Shown: piece after piece, positions 18,631 through 27,223 of the stretch
Layout of the letters: every line of letters starts with the position of its first letter
Position numbering within the stretch: position 1 is the first letter of the stretch
Assembly: GCA_965222895.1 (NCBI GenBank)
Contig: CBDCVB010000001.1
Location: forward strand, 930,001 to 994,000
Direction of reading: 5' to 3'
Source of the DNA: Bin87 sp965222895
GTDB lineage: Bacteria; Chloroflexota; Dehalococcoidia; Lucifugimonadales; UBA3495
DNA: 64,000 bases
Made by a program: the position numbers and the translations under genes
The notes under the pieces: generated by a model
The model's database searches: none
Told to the model about the DNA's origin: nothing
The model's input: the letters and a program-made list of their open reading frames with translations, nothing else

Positions 18631-18758
18631 CTCTCACTGGCAATCTAACTCAATCATCTTGACTTGACGGCACTACCTGTACCACGGGTTGACAACCCCG
18701 GGCGAGGACTCTAGCCTAGCGTCAACTTCGGATCTATGCTGGGCGATTGGGGTGAATT

Positions 18759-20206
18759 ATGGAGATCAAAGATCTGATCATTGACGACCGGCAGCGGGGT
18801 ATTTTCAGGGTCCACCGGTCATCCATGACCTCCGTGGATTTGTTCCGGCGGGAACAGGAACAAATCTTTGACCGATGCTGGATCTACCTGGGCCACGAGT
18901 CGGAAGTGGAACATCCCGGAGACTACCGGCGCCGCACAATAGCTGGTCGACCGCTTTTCTTGGTCCGTGGTAAAGATGATCAGGTGCGGGTGTTCCTCAA
19001 TTCCTGTACGCATCGGGGCGCTTTGATCTGCCGCCGCGACGCGGGGAACGCCGATGTCCTACAGTGCTTCTATCACGCTTGGTCTTTCAACACCAACGGA
19101 GAGCTGATCGGCGTCCCCGGCGAGGATGCCTACGGGTAACTGTTCACGTTTGAGGGGACGGAATTGATTTGCAGAGGACAATCCGTGCTTGGCTGCCCCT
19201 CCGCAAGAGGCCGGATAACCTTTAGATCCCCTCAAGTCTGAACAGTTACGCCTACGGCCCTTACTTTGACAAAAGCGAGCTGGGCCTGAAGCAACCACCC
19301 AGAGTCGAAAGCTATCGGGGCTTTTACTTCGTGAGTTTCAACCCCCACGTCGATGACCTGGTAACTTATCTGGCTGGCGCTAAAGATTACCTTGACCTGA
19401 TCGTGGACCAATCCGAGGAAGGGATGCGGGTAGTCCGTGGTTCCAACAAGTACACCATGAAAGCCAACTGGAAGCTCCTGGTTGAAAACAGTCTGGATGG
19501 ATATCACCTGATTCCGACTCATCAGACTTATCTGGACTACATCAGCAGTCTCGGGGCCGACGACAGCGGGCAAACGGCGGCATCCCGCATCATCGGCACC
19601 GCGAAAGCGCTGGGCAATGGTCATTGTGTGATCGAATCTCCAGTGCGGAACGGGCGCCCCATCGCTCATTGGCACCCGCTGTTCGGTGAGGAGGCTAGGG
19701 AGCCGATCGCGCGAGTCCGTCAGCGGCTGGTGGAAAAGTACGGAGAAGAGCGGACCCACCGGATGGCCGATACTTCCCGAAACCTGATCATCTATCCCAA
19801 CCTGGTGATCAACGACATCATGGCCATCACCATCCGGTATTTCGAACCGGTGGCCCCCGACCACATGGAGGTTACGGCTTGGCACCTCGTTCCGCATGAG
19901 GAGTCGGAGTCCATGCTGGCCACTCGATTGGACAGCTTCCTGACCTTCCTGGGACCGGGCGGCTTTGCCACGCCCGATGATGTGGAGGCTCTGGAATCCT
20001 GCCAGGCTGGCTTCCGCGCCACCGAAACCGAGTGGTCGGATATCTCCAGGGGTATGCTCAGTCCTGCTAAATCTACGGATGAGCTCCAGATGAGGGGATT
20101 CTGGCGGCAATGGCACGCGAACATGCAGGGACTGAGCCAAACCGACGTGCAGGACGGGCCGGTCCCCGAAACCGAAGCCGTGGTTGCTTTGGCAACAGAC
20201 GACTGA
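18759..20206 (+). pseudogene. Rieske non-haem iron dioxygenase, large (alpha) subunit, disrupted by a MITE
   Basis: The first part (18759-19135) holds the Rieske 2Fe-2S site CTHRGALICRR...CFYHAW. The second part (19250-20206) has the catalytic domain with NWKLLVENSLDGYHLIPTH, carrying the mononuclear iron His pair and the bridging Asp. A 114-bp miniature element plus an 8-bp target duplication interrupts the codon series. Removing 122 bp restores ...GEDAYGPYFDKSELG... exactly in frame, giving about 440 residues, normal for the family. The intact protein would insert dioxygen into an aromatic ring together with the beta subunit at 20230. The rest of the gene is undamaged, which suggests a recent insertion. 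Confidence 0.9.
19136..19249. mobile_element. 114-bp miniature element with IS66-like ends
   Basis: The ends are imperfect 23-bp inverted repeats (20 of 23 matching) beginning GTAACTGTTCA. The element is flanked by an 8-bp direct duplication GCCTACGG at 19128-19135 and 19250-19257. The full IS66 element at 44212-45663 has the same terminal GTAACTGTTCAGA and also an 8-bp duplication. The miniature element has no coding region and was probably mobilised by an IS66-type transposase. Confidence 0.88.
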
Positions 20207-20229
20207 CGCACGGCCGGACCAGGTGAACG

Positions 20230-20724
20230 ATGATAGCCGCTAACCAACCCTCGTTGCGCGAGCTGGTAGAGGATTTCCTGTTTAAAGAGGCGGCGCTACT
20301 GGATGAATGGCGCCTGGACGATTGGGTCAATTTGTTTACCGAAGATGCTCGGTACGTGGTCCCCACCACCGACTTGCCGGATGGGGACCCCAAGCGCGAC
20401 CTGGTGTTCATCGACGACGACATCACCCGCTTGCGCGCTCGGGCGGTGCGGCTGAACAGCCGCCATGCTCACCGCGAGTATCCCTGGTCGAGGACTCGCC
20501 GATTTGTTTCCAACGTGCGGGTTGAGGAAACCAATGATGGTGAGCTCTCGGTAACGTCAAACGTCCTAGTCTATCGGTTCCGTAACGGCGAGGGAGCTCC
20601 TTACGTAGGTAGTATCGACTACGTCTTGCGGCGGGACAACGGGGATCTGAAAATAGCGTACCGCCGCGCAGTGCTGGATTTGGAGGCTCTCTCCTGGCAC
20701 GGTGCGGTTAGCATAATCTTTTGA
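20230..20724 (+). CDS. aromatic-ring-hydroxylating dioxygenase, small (beta) subunit
   Basis: This 164-residue protein is of the NTF2-like beta-subunit family. It starts with LRELVEDFLFKEAALLDEWRL and contains RAVRLNSRHAHREYPWSRTRRFVSNV, a hallmark segment of ring-hydroxylating dioxygenase beta subunits. It lies 23 bp after the alpha-subunit gene and was presumably co-transcribed with it as the structural partner in an alpha-beta hexamer. With the alpha gene broken it may now be functionless unless another alpha subunit exists. Confidence 0.88.
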   Translation: MIAANQPSLRELVEDFLFKEAALLDEWRLDDWVNLFTEDARYVVPTTDLPDGDPKRDLVFIDDDITRLRARAVRLNSRHAHREYPWSRTRRFVSNVRVEETNDGELSVTSNVLVYRFRNGEGAPYVGSIDYVLRRDNGDLKIAYRRAVLDLEALSWHGAVSIIF

Positions 20725-20775
20725 ACACCCGGGCCGTTCGATTCGTGGAAGCACCCGGGTGGTGGAGGCTAACGA

Positions 20776-21597
20776 TTGAAACTCGAAGGTAAAACGGCGC
20801 TGGTGACCGGTACGAGTCCCAACATCATGGGCGGTATCGCCGAGGAGCTGGCCCGGGAGGGAGCCAACCTGGTTTGCGCCGATATCCGCGCGGACTACGC
20901 TGAGAAATGCGCGTCGGGCATAGTTGCCGAGGGATACGATGCCATGGGGGTAGCCTGTGACGTAACCGACGAGGAACAGGTGGTCGCCACTATCTCGCAG
21001 GCCACGGAACGGTTTGGGGGTGTGGACATTCTGGTGAACGGCGCGGCTCTGTTCAACTTTAAAGGCGTGTTGAACATGCCCGTAGACGAGTGGCGCCGCC
21101 AGACCGACATTATTCTCACCGGTGCCTTCTTGTTCACCAAGCATGTGGCTCATTTGATGATCCAGCAGAATCGAAAGGGCAACATCATCAACATCATTTC
21201 CACCGCGGGGCATCAGGGCGAACCCGGTAACGTGGGGTACGGAACCGCCAAGGCAGGACTGATCAACTTCACCAGGTCGGTGGCCATGGAACTGGCCGAG
21301 TACGGCATCCGCGTCAACAGCTTGACACCCACCGCCACCGACCAATCGGAAGGACGGGAACGGGCCGCCAGATGGGGCGTGGATTGGCCGGCACCCCGCT
21401 TGGGACAACGTGCAGCGGGACTACTACCAGACGCCAGCAGAGGCGCGCCTTTGCTCAAGCTCCCCAGCCCGACACATTATGGGAAAGCCGCGGTCTTCCT
21501 GGCATCCGACGACTCCGAAATGATCACCGGATTCGACCTGCGCGTGGATGCCGGCGCCATTTCCAGGTACTGGATTTGGTCTCCTGGAGACGCTTAA
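20776..21597 (+). CDS. SDR-family oxidoreductase, dihydrodiol dehydrogenase candidate
   Basis: This 273-residue classical SDR has a modified dinucleotide motif TGTSPNIMGG, DILVNGAALF, the catalytic region IISTAGHQGEPGNVGYGTAK with YxxxK, and a C-terminal VFLASDDSEMITGFDLRVDAG. The start is TTG 20776 with GGAGG seven bases upstream. It follows the Rieske beta subunit by 51 bp. From context it could re-aromatise the cis-dihydrodiol made by the dioxygenase, but this is inference, since the SDR fold alone does not fix the substrate. Confidence 0.85.
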   Translation: MKLEGKTALVTGTSPNIMGGIAEELAREGANLVCADIRADYAEKCASGIVAEGYDAMGVACDVTDEEQVVATISQATERFGGVDILVNGAALFNFKGVLNMPVDEWRRQTDIILTGAFLFTKHVAHLMIQQNRKGNIINIISTAGHQGEPGNVGYGTAKAGLINFTRSVAMELAEYGIRVNSLTPTATDQSEGRERAARWGVDWPAPRLGQRAAGLLPDASRGAPLLKLPSPTHYGKAAVFLASDDSEMITGFDLRVDAGAISRYWIWSPGDA

Positions 21598-21668
21598 ACC
21601 CGGTCACGAGTGGGAGTCAAGGGGCGGCGGGCCCCAAACGGGTAATCGTTGCGACGTGGGCAGGGCGT

Positions 21669-22157
21669 CTATTGGTCCGCGGCGGGTAGGAATACCGGCA
21701 GCACCACCTCAGGATCGTCGGCAGCAGGAAAGAAAGTCACCTGCACCGGCATGTCGATGCTGATGTCCTCGGGGGGCACTTGGAGGACGTTGCTGGAAAT
21801 CCGAAGACCCTCCTGCTCCTCCAGCTCGATCAGGCAGAGGTTATAGGGAGTCTGTTCCTTCTCTTGGATTGCCGGGTGCACCGGGTGTCGGACTATGACG
21901 TAGGAGTAAACGAATCCCCGGCCACTGACCTTGGTCCAGTTGTAGTCCAGAGACGAGCATTCGGGGCACATGGGCGATGGCAGGTGCCGGAACACGCCGC
22001 AATCCGAGCACCGTTGGATGCGAAGCTCGCCATGCCTGGCCCCCTCCCAGAATCCCCGTTCATAGTCCGGCAACCGCTCCAGGTCGGGTAGCGGTACGCC
22101 TTCCAGGGGGGCGGTCATCGGCCGGGACTTGACGGGTTGTTTGCTTTCTTGAGTCAT
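21669..22157 (-). CDS. DUF35-type Zn-ribbon/OB-fold protein
   Basis: This 162-residue protein has a rubredoxin-like zinc ribbon, RIQRCSDCGVFRHLPSPMCPEC, followed by an OB-fold (GRGFVYSYVIVRHP...YNLCLIELEEQEGLR). Such proteins pair with thiolase-like partners. In cholesterol side-chain degradation the ChsH2 DUF35 domain binds Ltp2 to form a retro-aldolase. The adjacent upstream gene on the same strand encodes a thiolase-fold protein, so the two likely form a complex. GAGGGG precedes ATG 22157. Confidence 0.85.
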   Translation of the reverse strand: MTQESKQPVKSRPMTAPLEGVPLPDLERLPDYERGFWEGARHGELRIQRCSDCGVFRHLPSPMCPECSSLDYNWTKVSGRGFVYSYVIVRHPVHPAIQEKEQTPYNLCLIELEEQEGLRISSNVLQVPPEDISIDMPVQVTFFPAADDPEVVLPVFLPAADQ

Positions 22158-22190
22158 TAAAGCCCCTCGCTATCCTTGGACCATCCGGCG

Positions 22191-23381
22191 TTATCCCCGG
22201 CGAATGATCACGGCGGCGCTCAGCTGGGCCGTGCTACTGCAGGAAAGGACCCGGTTAATCGTCTTGTGGGGCGGCTGAGCGGTAGAGGTGCCTCGGATAA
22301 GCCGGACAGCCTCCTGGGGATGGGTCAGGCCATGGATATACGCCTCGGAATGATTGCCGCCGTGGGTGTTGGTGGGCAGCATGCCATCAAAACGCAGGTT
22401 GCTGCCACCTTCCACGAAATCCTTTGCCTCGCCTCGAGGCACAAATCCATAGGCTTCCAGGTTCAGCAGGCAGAACGGGGTGAAGTGGTCGTAGAACATC
22501 AGCGCATCCATGTCCGAAGCTTGCAGGCGGGCCCGGGCCCACAGATCTCGGGCGGTGTTCTCCGACTCTGACGCGGCCAGGTCGGGACGGTAGATTATGC
22601 CATCGTTCCGAGGGCCGGAGCCTTGGGCAGCCGCCTCTACTAGTGTCAAGGTGCTGGAGTGGCGCAGTTCCCTGGCACGCTCCGGAGTCGTCATCACAAT
22701 GGCAGCGGCGCCGTCGTTTTCCTGGCAAAAGTCCAGGACGTGCAGCGGGTCCACCACCATGCGGGAATTCTGGTGGTCGTCGATGGTGATGGCGTCCCTC
22801 CGGAGAGCACGGGGGTTCCGGGAGGCATGCTCGCGCAAGGTAACGGCGACCCAACCGAAGTGGCGGCTGGTAGCCCCGTACTCGTGCATGTAACGCCGGA
22901 CGAACATGCCGAAATGATGCGCCGGCGCCATGTTGCCCCAGGGTGCGGCAAAGCTCTGCGCCCCGCCGGCAATTCGCTCCGGACCCCTGGCCCGGCCCAA
23001 ACGTAACCCGGAACGGAGGTTGGCGGCGCGGAAGCACACCACGTAGTTACAGAACCCGGCAGCGATTGCGGCGGCGGCATGGCCTATCACTGCGTTGCCC
23101 GCGCCCCCACCGTAAGAGACAGATTCCCAGTGACGCAGGTTTTTGATGCCCAACGATTGAATCAGCAGCGTTTCGTGGTTGGACTCCATGTCGTAGCGCA
23201 CCAGACCGTCGATATCCTGCGGGGCGATACCAGCATCATCGCAAGCGGCCTTGATCGCCTCTGAGGCCAGCTGTAACTCGCTACGACCCGAGTTCCAGGA
23301 AAACTCCGTTTCGCCTATGCCGACGATCGCGGCCTTGTCCCTTATGCCGTTGGTATCGGCGGGAATAATTGCACCGACCAT
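22191..23381 (-). CDS. thiolase-fold protein, Ltp2/SCP-x-like
   Basis: This 396-residue protein has thiolase-superfamily layout: GIGETEF at the N-terminus, YGGGAGNAVIGHAAAAIAAG, DHFTPFCLLNLEAYGF and NTHGGNHSEAYIHG. The usual nucleophilic Cys of degradative thiolases is not obvious at the GGAGNAVI position, as in lipid-transfer-protein-associated members that work as aldolases or have lost thiolysis. It lies 33 bp from the DUF35 gene and 6 bp after the CoA-transferase gene, and all three read in one direction, so an operon is likely. A C-C bond-cleaving role on a CoA ester is plausible. Confidence 0.85.
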   Translation of the reverse strand: MVGAIIPADTNGIRDKAAIVGIGETEFSWNSGRSELQLASEAIKAACDDAGIAPQDIDGLVRYDMESNHETLLIQSLGIKNLRHWESVSYGGGAGNAVIGHAAAAIAAGFCNYVVCFRAANLRSGLRLGRARGPERIAGGAQSFAAPWGNMAPAHHFGMFVRRYMHEYGATSRHFGWVAVTLREHASRNPRALRRDAITIDDHQNSRMVVDPLHVLDFCQENDGAAAIVMTTPERARELRHSSTLTLVEAAAQGSGPRNDGIIYRPDLAASESENTARDLWARARLQASDMDALMFYDHFTPFCLLNLEAYGFVPRGEAKDFVEGGSNLRFDGMLPTNTHGGNHSEAYIHGLTHPQEAVRLIRGTSTAQPPHKTINRVLSCSSTAQLSAAVIIRRG

Positions 23382-23387
23382 TGCCTG

Positions 23388-25814
23388 CTATTCCTCCTCC
23401 CAGTCCACTACCTTCCGTTGTTTCAAGTCGTGGATCTGTTCGTCGGTATACCCCAATTCCCTGAGGAGTGGGCGGGTGTGCTGACCTTTGAGCGGTCCGG
23501 GGCCGGCCCGGCCCGAGGAATCCGAGAAGTCAACCACCGGGGAGTACCGCCAGAATTCACCATAGCGTGGCGCTTCTACCTGGGTAAGGAGTCCGTTTTC
23601 ACGCACGTGGGGATCTTCGTTGAAAAAGAAATACATTCCCCGATCCTCGGCCTTGACGCATGCTACGTCGGCGGCGGTGAGCAGCTGCTCCCAATACAGT
23701 GGATCTTCGCCGGCGAACACCCGGGCCAATTTGTCGGCGAGCGCATCGTCATGTTCCTCTCGCATCTCGGGAGTGGCAAACCGGGGATCGTCCAGAAGGT
23801 CCGTGCGGTCGATGGTCCGGCACAGAGCTTCCCACTCGTCCTCGAAGGGACAAGCGAGGAACACCCAACCCGATTTTGCCCGGTACAGGCGGTAGAGCGC
23901 GTGCAGCCCGTATCCGCCACTGTCCGGCAGCGCACGAGGTTGCTTGCCCTCGTGCCAATAGAAATCGTCGACATTGGCATAGGCGTTGGCAGCGATCATG
24001 GTGGACTCGACATATTGCGCCTTGCCGGTACGTTCACGGGCATAGAGGCCCAGTACCAGGCCGACGGCATTGACCATGGCGGTGTTGTGATCGGCGGTGC
24101 CGTCGTTCGCCCGTTTGAGCTGTCTGGCTACGGCAGCAATGTCATCAATGGACATGGACTGGTCCGGCGGTGGGAAAGCGTCCCTCCCCATCTGAGCCAC
24201 GCCACCGCCGGACACGGCGCCGGCAATCGGGGCCATGGACGGCCGGTGAGAGTACGGCCCCGTGGAGCCGTAGCCGCCGGCGTAGAGGTAAACCAGGTTG
24301 GGATTGATTTTGGATAACTGCTCGTACCCGATGCCCGTGCGCTCGGGGGCACCTGGGCGCATGCTGTGAAGCAGCAGGTCGGCCTTGGCTGCCAGCTTGC
24401 CCATGATCTCCTGACCCTCTGGGGTTTTGAGGTCCAAGCAAATGCCCTCAGAACCCGCCATGGTACGGTGCACCGTCATGGCCATCCCCTGCCGGCCCCA
24501 ATCGCCGCCGGGGGCTTCGATGCGGATTACCCTGGCGCCAAGCTCGGCTACCAGGGCGCAACCCAGGGGGCCGTTGATTACCGTCCCCAGGTCCAGGAGT
24601 GTTATGCCATCCAAAGGATGCTGAGGCTTTGGGTTATTGGCGCCGTTGGGATGACTCCTGGCATCACCCTGCAGGCGGGCGAGCACTTCTGAAGTGTGCT
24701 GGCCCGGGGCCGGGGCCGGCCCCGGCGTGCTGGCCGGGGTGCGCTTCATGTTTACCATGGGGCCAAGCTGTCGCGTGATGCCCAGTCCCGGAACATCCAC
24801 GTCCTGAACGTTGCCGTTGTGCACGATCTGGGGATGGTCCAAAGCTTGCTCTGAGGTGAAATAGGGCTCTGCAGCCACGTCGCCAGCCTCGCCGAGGAAT
24901 ATGGCCATCCACTCATCGAGAGTCTTTTCCTGGACTTTTTCAAGCATGATTCGTTCCAGAGACGAAACGGCTTCCTGGTCCAGGAAGGGCGCGGTCTTGA
25001 ATCTGGGGTCCTCGTAGATGAAGTCCATGTCCAGCCAGTGCATCATGGACCGGAACAACCGCTCCACCACGTTCCCCAATTGGATCCAGTGGCCGTCTTT
25101 GGTACGGGCGGGCAGGTAGCCCGTGGGGTTGGGACGCCCGGTCCCCACCGATGCGCCTGGCGGGGAGGTGTCCGGTTGCGTCTCGATCATCTGGCCATGG
25201 ATCCAGGAGACGTGATCATAGGTGGTCACGGCCTTCAGCATGCTGGTTTCCACCCGCTGACCAAGGCCGGTCTTTTCTCGCACGTAAAGGGCGGCTGTGA
25301 TGCCACGAATCAGCGCCGTGGCGGCGGCGTGGCAGACGCCCTGTACCACGACGTAGTTGGGGCCTTCCCTGGGATTCTGCCCGGCGAACATCATCATGCG
25401 GCCACTCTTGGCGGCCACCACGGCGTCGTAACCCTTGTAGTTGGCGTAGGGTCCCTGGGGTCCGAAGCTGGTCAGCGTGGCATATACCAACTCGGTATGA
25501 CCCGCTCGAAGGGTGTCGTAGTCAATGCCCAGCCGTCGGGTGACTCCTGGCCGGAAGTTTTCGACGACAACGTCGGATATTTGCGCCAATTCCCGGGCAT
25601 TATCCCGGCCGTCCTGGGTCTTCAGGTCGAGGACGATGCTTTTCTTGCCGCGATTCCATTGGATCGAACCCGGCGACCTCCTGAATTTTTCGCCACCCGG
25701 AGGCTCAACTTTGATGACTTCAGCGCCGAAGTCGGACATCACCATGGTGGCAACGCCACCGGCCCGGCCGCTGGTAAAGTCAAGGACGGTGATGCCATCA
25801 AAAACCTGTGCCAT
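23388..25814 (-). CDS. fused double-domain CaiB/BaiF (family III) CoA-transferase
   Basis: This 808-residue protein holds two tandem CoA-transferase domains, each normally a protein of about 400 residues. Domain 1 starts VFDGITVLDFTSGRAGG and domain 2 starts LDGITLLDLGTVINGPLG near residue 405, after a Pro/Asn-rich linker. Aligned by eye to the catalytic Asp segment of formyl-CoA transferase (GDSNSGMH), domain 2 keeps the Asp (ADHNTAMVN) but domain 1 has VCHAAATA. The first half may therefore be a structural or acceptor-binding pseudo-domain. AGGGGGCGCC precedes ATG 25814. It probably activates an organic acid for the downstream thiolase-like/DUF35 pair. Confidence 0.9.
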   Translation of the reverse strand: MAQVFDGITVLDFTSGRAGGVATMVMSDFGAEVIKVEPPGGEKFRRSPGSIQWNRGKKSIVLDLKTQDGRDNARELAQISDVVVENFRPGVTRRLGIDYDTLRAGHTELVYATLTSFGPQGPYANYKGYDAVVAAKSGRMMMFAGQNPREGPNYVVVQGVCHAAATALIRGITAALYVREKTGLGQRVETSMLKAVTTYDHVSWIHGQMIETQPDTSPPGASVGTGRPNPTGYLPARTKDGHWIQLGNVVERLFRSMMHWLDMDFIYEDPRFKTAPFLDQEAVSSLERIMLEKVQEKTLDEWMAIFLGEAGDVAAEPYFTSEQALDHPQIVHNGNVQDVDVPGLGITRQLGPMVNMKRTPASTPGPAPAPGQHTSEVLARLQGDARSHPNGANNPKPQHPLDGITLLDLGTVINGPLGCALVAELGARVIRIEAPGGDWGRQGMAMTVHRTMAGSEGICLDLKTPEGQEIMGKLAAKADLLLHSMRPGAPERTGIGYEQLSKINPNLVYLYAGGYGSTGPYSHRPSMAPIAGAVSGGGVAQMGRDAFPPPDQSMSIDDIAAVARQLKRANDGTADHNTAMVNAVGLVLGLYARERTGKAQYVESTMIAANAYANVDDFYWHEGKQPRALPDSGGYGLHALYRLYRAKSGWVFLACPFEDEWEALCRTIDRTDLLDDPRFATPEMREEHDDALADKLARVFAGEDPLYWEQLLTAADVACVKAEDRGMYFFFNEDPHVRENGLLTQVEAPRYGEFWRYSPVVDFSDSSGRAGPGPLKGQHTRPLLRELGYTDEQIHDLKQRKVVDWEEE

Positions 25815-26013
25815 GGCGCCCCCTTGGTAGTCAACTGGCCTAGTTGCGCTCAGATGCACGGGGCCAGTGGGTCAACGTATCCAATTATTCGCGTACGACC
25901 TGCGCAATTGGCATTGATCCTCTATCCAACCCAGTAATATGCTCAGGCCATAGTACGGCCTTTTAGTCGCCGGCACCATCTCCGGCTCACGTGGTCCCCT
26001 TTAGCGCCGCCGT

Positions 26014-26844
26014 TTACCTCCAGTCGTGGCGAGGTTTCCAACCCAGCAGTCGCTGCGCCTTTTCCGTACTGATTACGCTGGCGGTGCCGCCCAACCCATG
26101 CCGTATCTCCACCCGGTCGCCAAAATTGTTTTTGACAAGGTCAATGGTAGGCTCTTTGAATCGACTGGAAGGCTGGGCGATCATGAATGCCTCGTACTCT
26201 TCTATCTCCGCATCCAGCGATAATACGTGGGCCTCAGCCACGTCCCTGGCGTCAGCGTAAGCCCACATCACCAGCGTCAGGGGATCCTCAGGTGTGGGGG
26301 CCGGCCAGGGAAACTCCGCCTGGACCTCCGGAAGCGCCACATTGGTAAACCGCAGGCTGACGACGGTGGTGTCTGAATTGCGGGCGATCATTCTGCCGAT
26401 ATCCTCTCCAACCTGCTTCGACAGGCCGTAGGGCTCGAAGGGCATCATGGGATGTTCTTCGTCCAATGGCAGATACAGCGGTACGAAAGCGTTCCCGTCG
26501 TGGGCCCACCCCATGCCGAAGGCGCTGGACGAGAACACCACGCGCCGTAGTCCCAACTCCGCCGCCGACATCATAACGTTGAAGGTGCTGGCCACGTTAT
26601 TTTCGAAAATGACGCTTGGGTCTTCTCGCAGCGGCCCGGGGATAGCTCCCATGTGAACGACGGCTTCCGCGCCCTTGAGAATACCCTCCACTGCATTGGC
26701 GTCCGCGAGATCGCAGCGCACAAACTCGGCTGGAAGGTCATCGGTAGCCCATTGGTCTGTCGCCAGGACCTCTTTGTTTTGGTCCACCAGCAACTGGACT
26801 ACCCTGCGCCCCAGCCTTCCCGCCGCTCCCGTAACTACTATCAT
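26014..26844 (-). CDS. NAD-dependent epimerase/dehydratase-family protein
   Basis: This 276-residue extended SDR has the Rossmann motif VTGAAGRLGRR at residues 4-14, VVHMGAIPGP, the catalytic Ser segment VFSSSAFGMG and YGLSK (YxxxK), then a variable C-terminal substrate domain ending RLLGWKPRHDW. GGGGGAACAG precedes ATG 26844. It is probably transcribed with the CoA-transferase block downstream (200-bp gap). The substrate could be a nucleotide sugar or another hydroxylated compound; nothing here decides. Confidence 0.87.
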   Translation of the reverse strand: MIVVTGAAGRLGRRVVQLLVDQNKEVLATDQWATDDLPAEFVRCDLADANAVEGILKGAEAVVHMGAIPGPLREDPSVIFENNVASTFNVMMSAAELGLRRVVFSSSAFGMGWAHDGNAFVPLYLPLDEEHPMMPFEPYGLSKQVGEDIGRMIARNSDTTVVSLRFTNVALPEVQAEFPWPAPTPEDPLTLVMWAYADARDVAEAHVLSLDAEIEEYEAFMIAQPSSRFKEPTIDLVKNNFGDRVEIRHGLGGTASVISTEKAQRLLGWKPRHDWR

Positions 26845-26889
26845 CTGTTCCCCCGGCTGATTGCATTGGTTGATGATTCGACCGGCTCA

Positions 26890-27139
26890 CCGTATGTGGA
26901 ATTCCGGAATCTCTTGGACGGTCAAGTCTGTGAGTACCTCGTAATCGACCGTTGGAGGCGACTGCCAACCTTTCAGGAGTTCCACGCGAGGTTACCGCTA
27001 CGTCCAGCGGGTGGCAGGTGTCGATGGGATCGCAGTCGTCTTCTCCCCAAACCTGGACCGACAGATCTCCGTGGGGACACACGGAGATGGCACAAAGTGC
27101 GTGTATCTCGGCGAAGAATTCGAAGCAGTCCCCTTGCTT
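26890..27139 (-). pseudogene. relic of a DUF1989 (urea-carboxylase-associated) protein
   Basis: The minus-strand frame reads GDCFEFFAEIHALCAISVCP, HGDLSVQVWGEDDCDPIDT and CHPLDVAVTSRGTPER. It resembles the C-terminal Cys-containing segment of DUF1989 proteins linked to urea or amide metabolism. Only the end of the domain survives, and the upstream sequence is interrupted by stops. The amidase gene lies next to it on the same strand. Confidence 0.5.
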
Positions 27140-27223
27140 TGCAGATCATGGCGGCCTACTCCCGGAAACTGGCCCAGGACGAATTTAGAGGGAATTTTGA
27201 CGCAGCTTCGCCGTATCCACCCG

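Larger units (their letters stand above)
17857..18758. other. gene-poor stretch with transposase and HTH relics
   Basis: Besides the two relics annotated separately (17960-18245 and 18487-18630), nothing here is recognisable as a gene. The segment 18660-18758 should contain the promoter of the Rieske gene. Confidence 0.4.
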
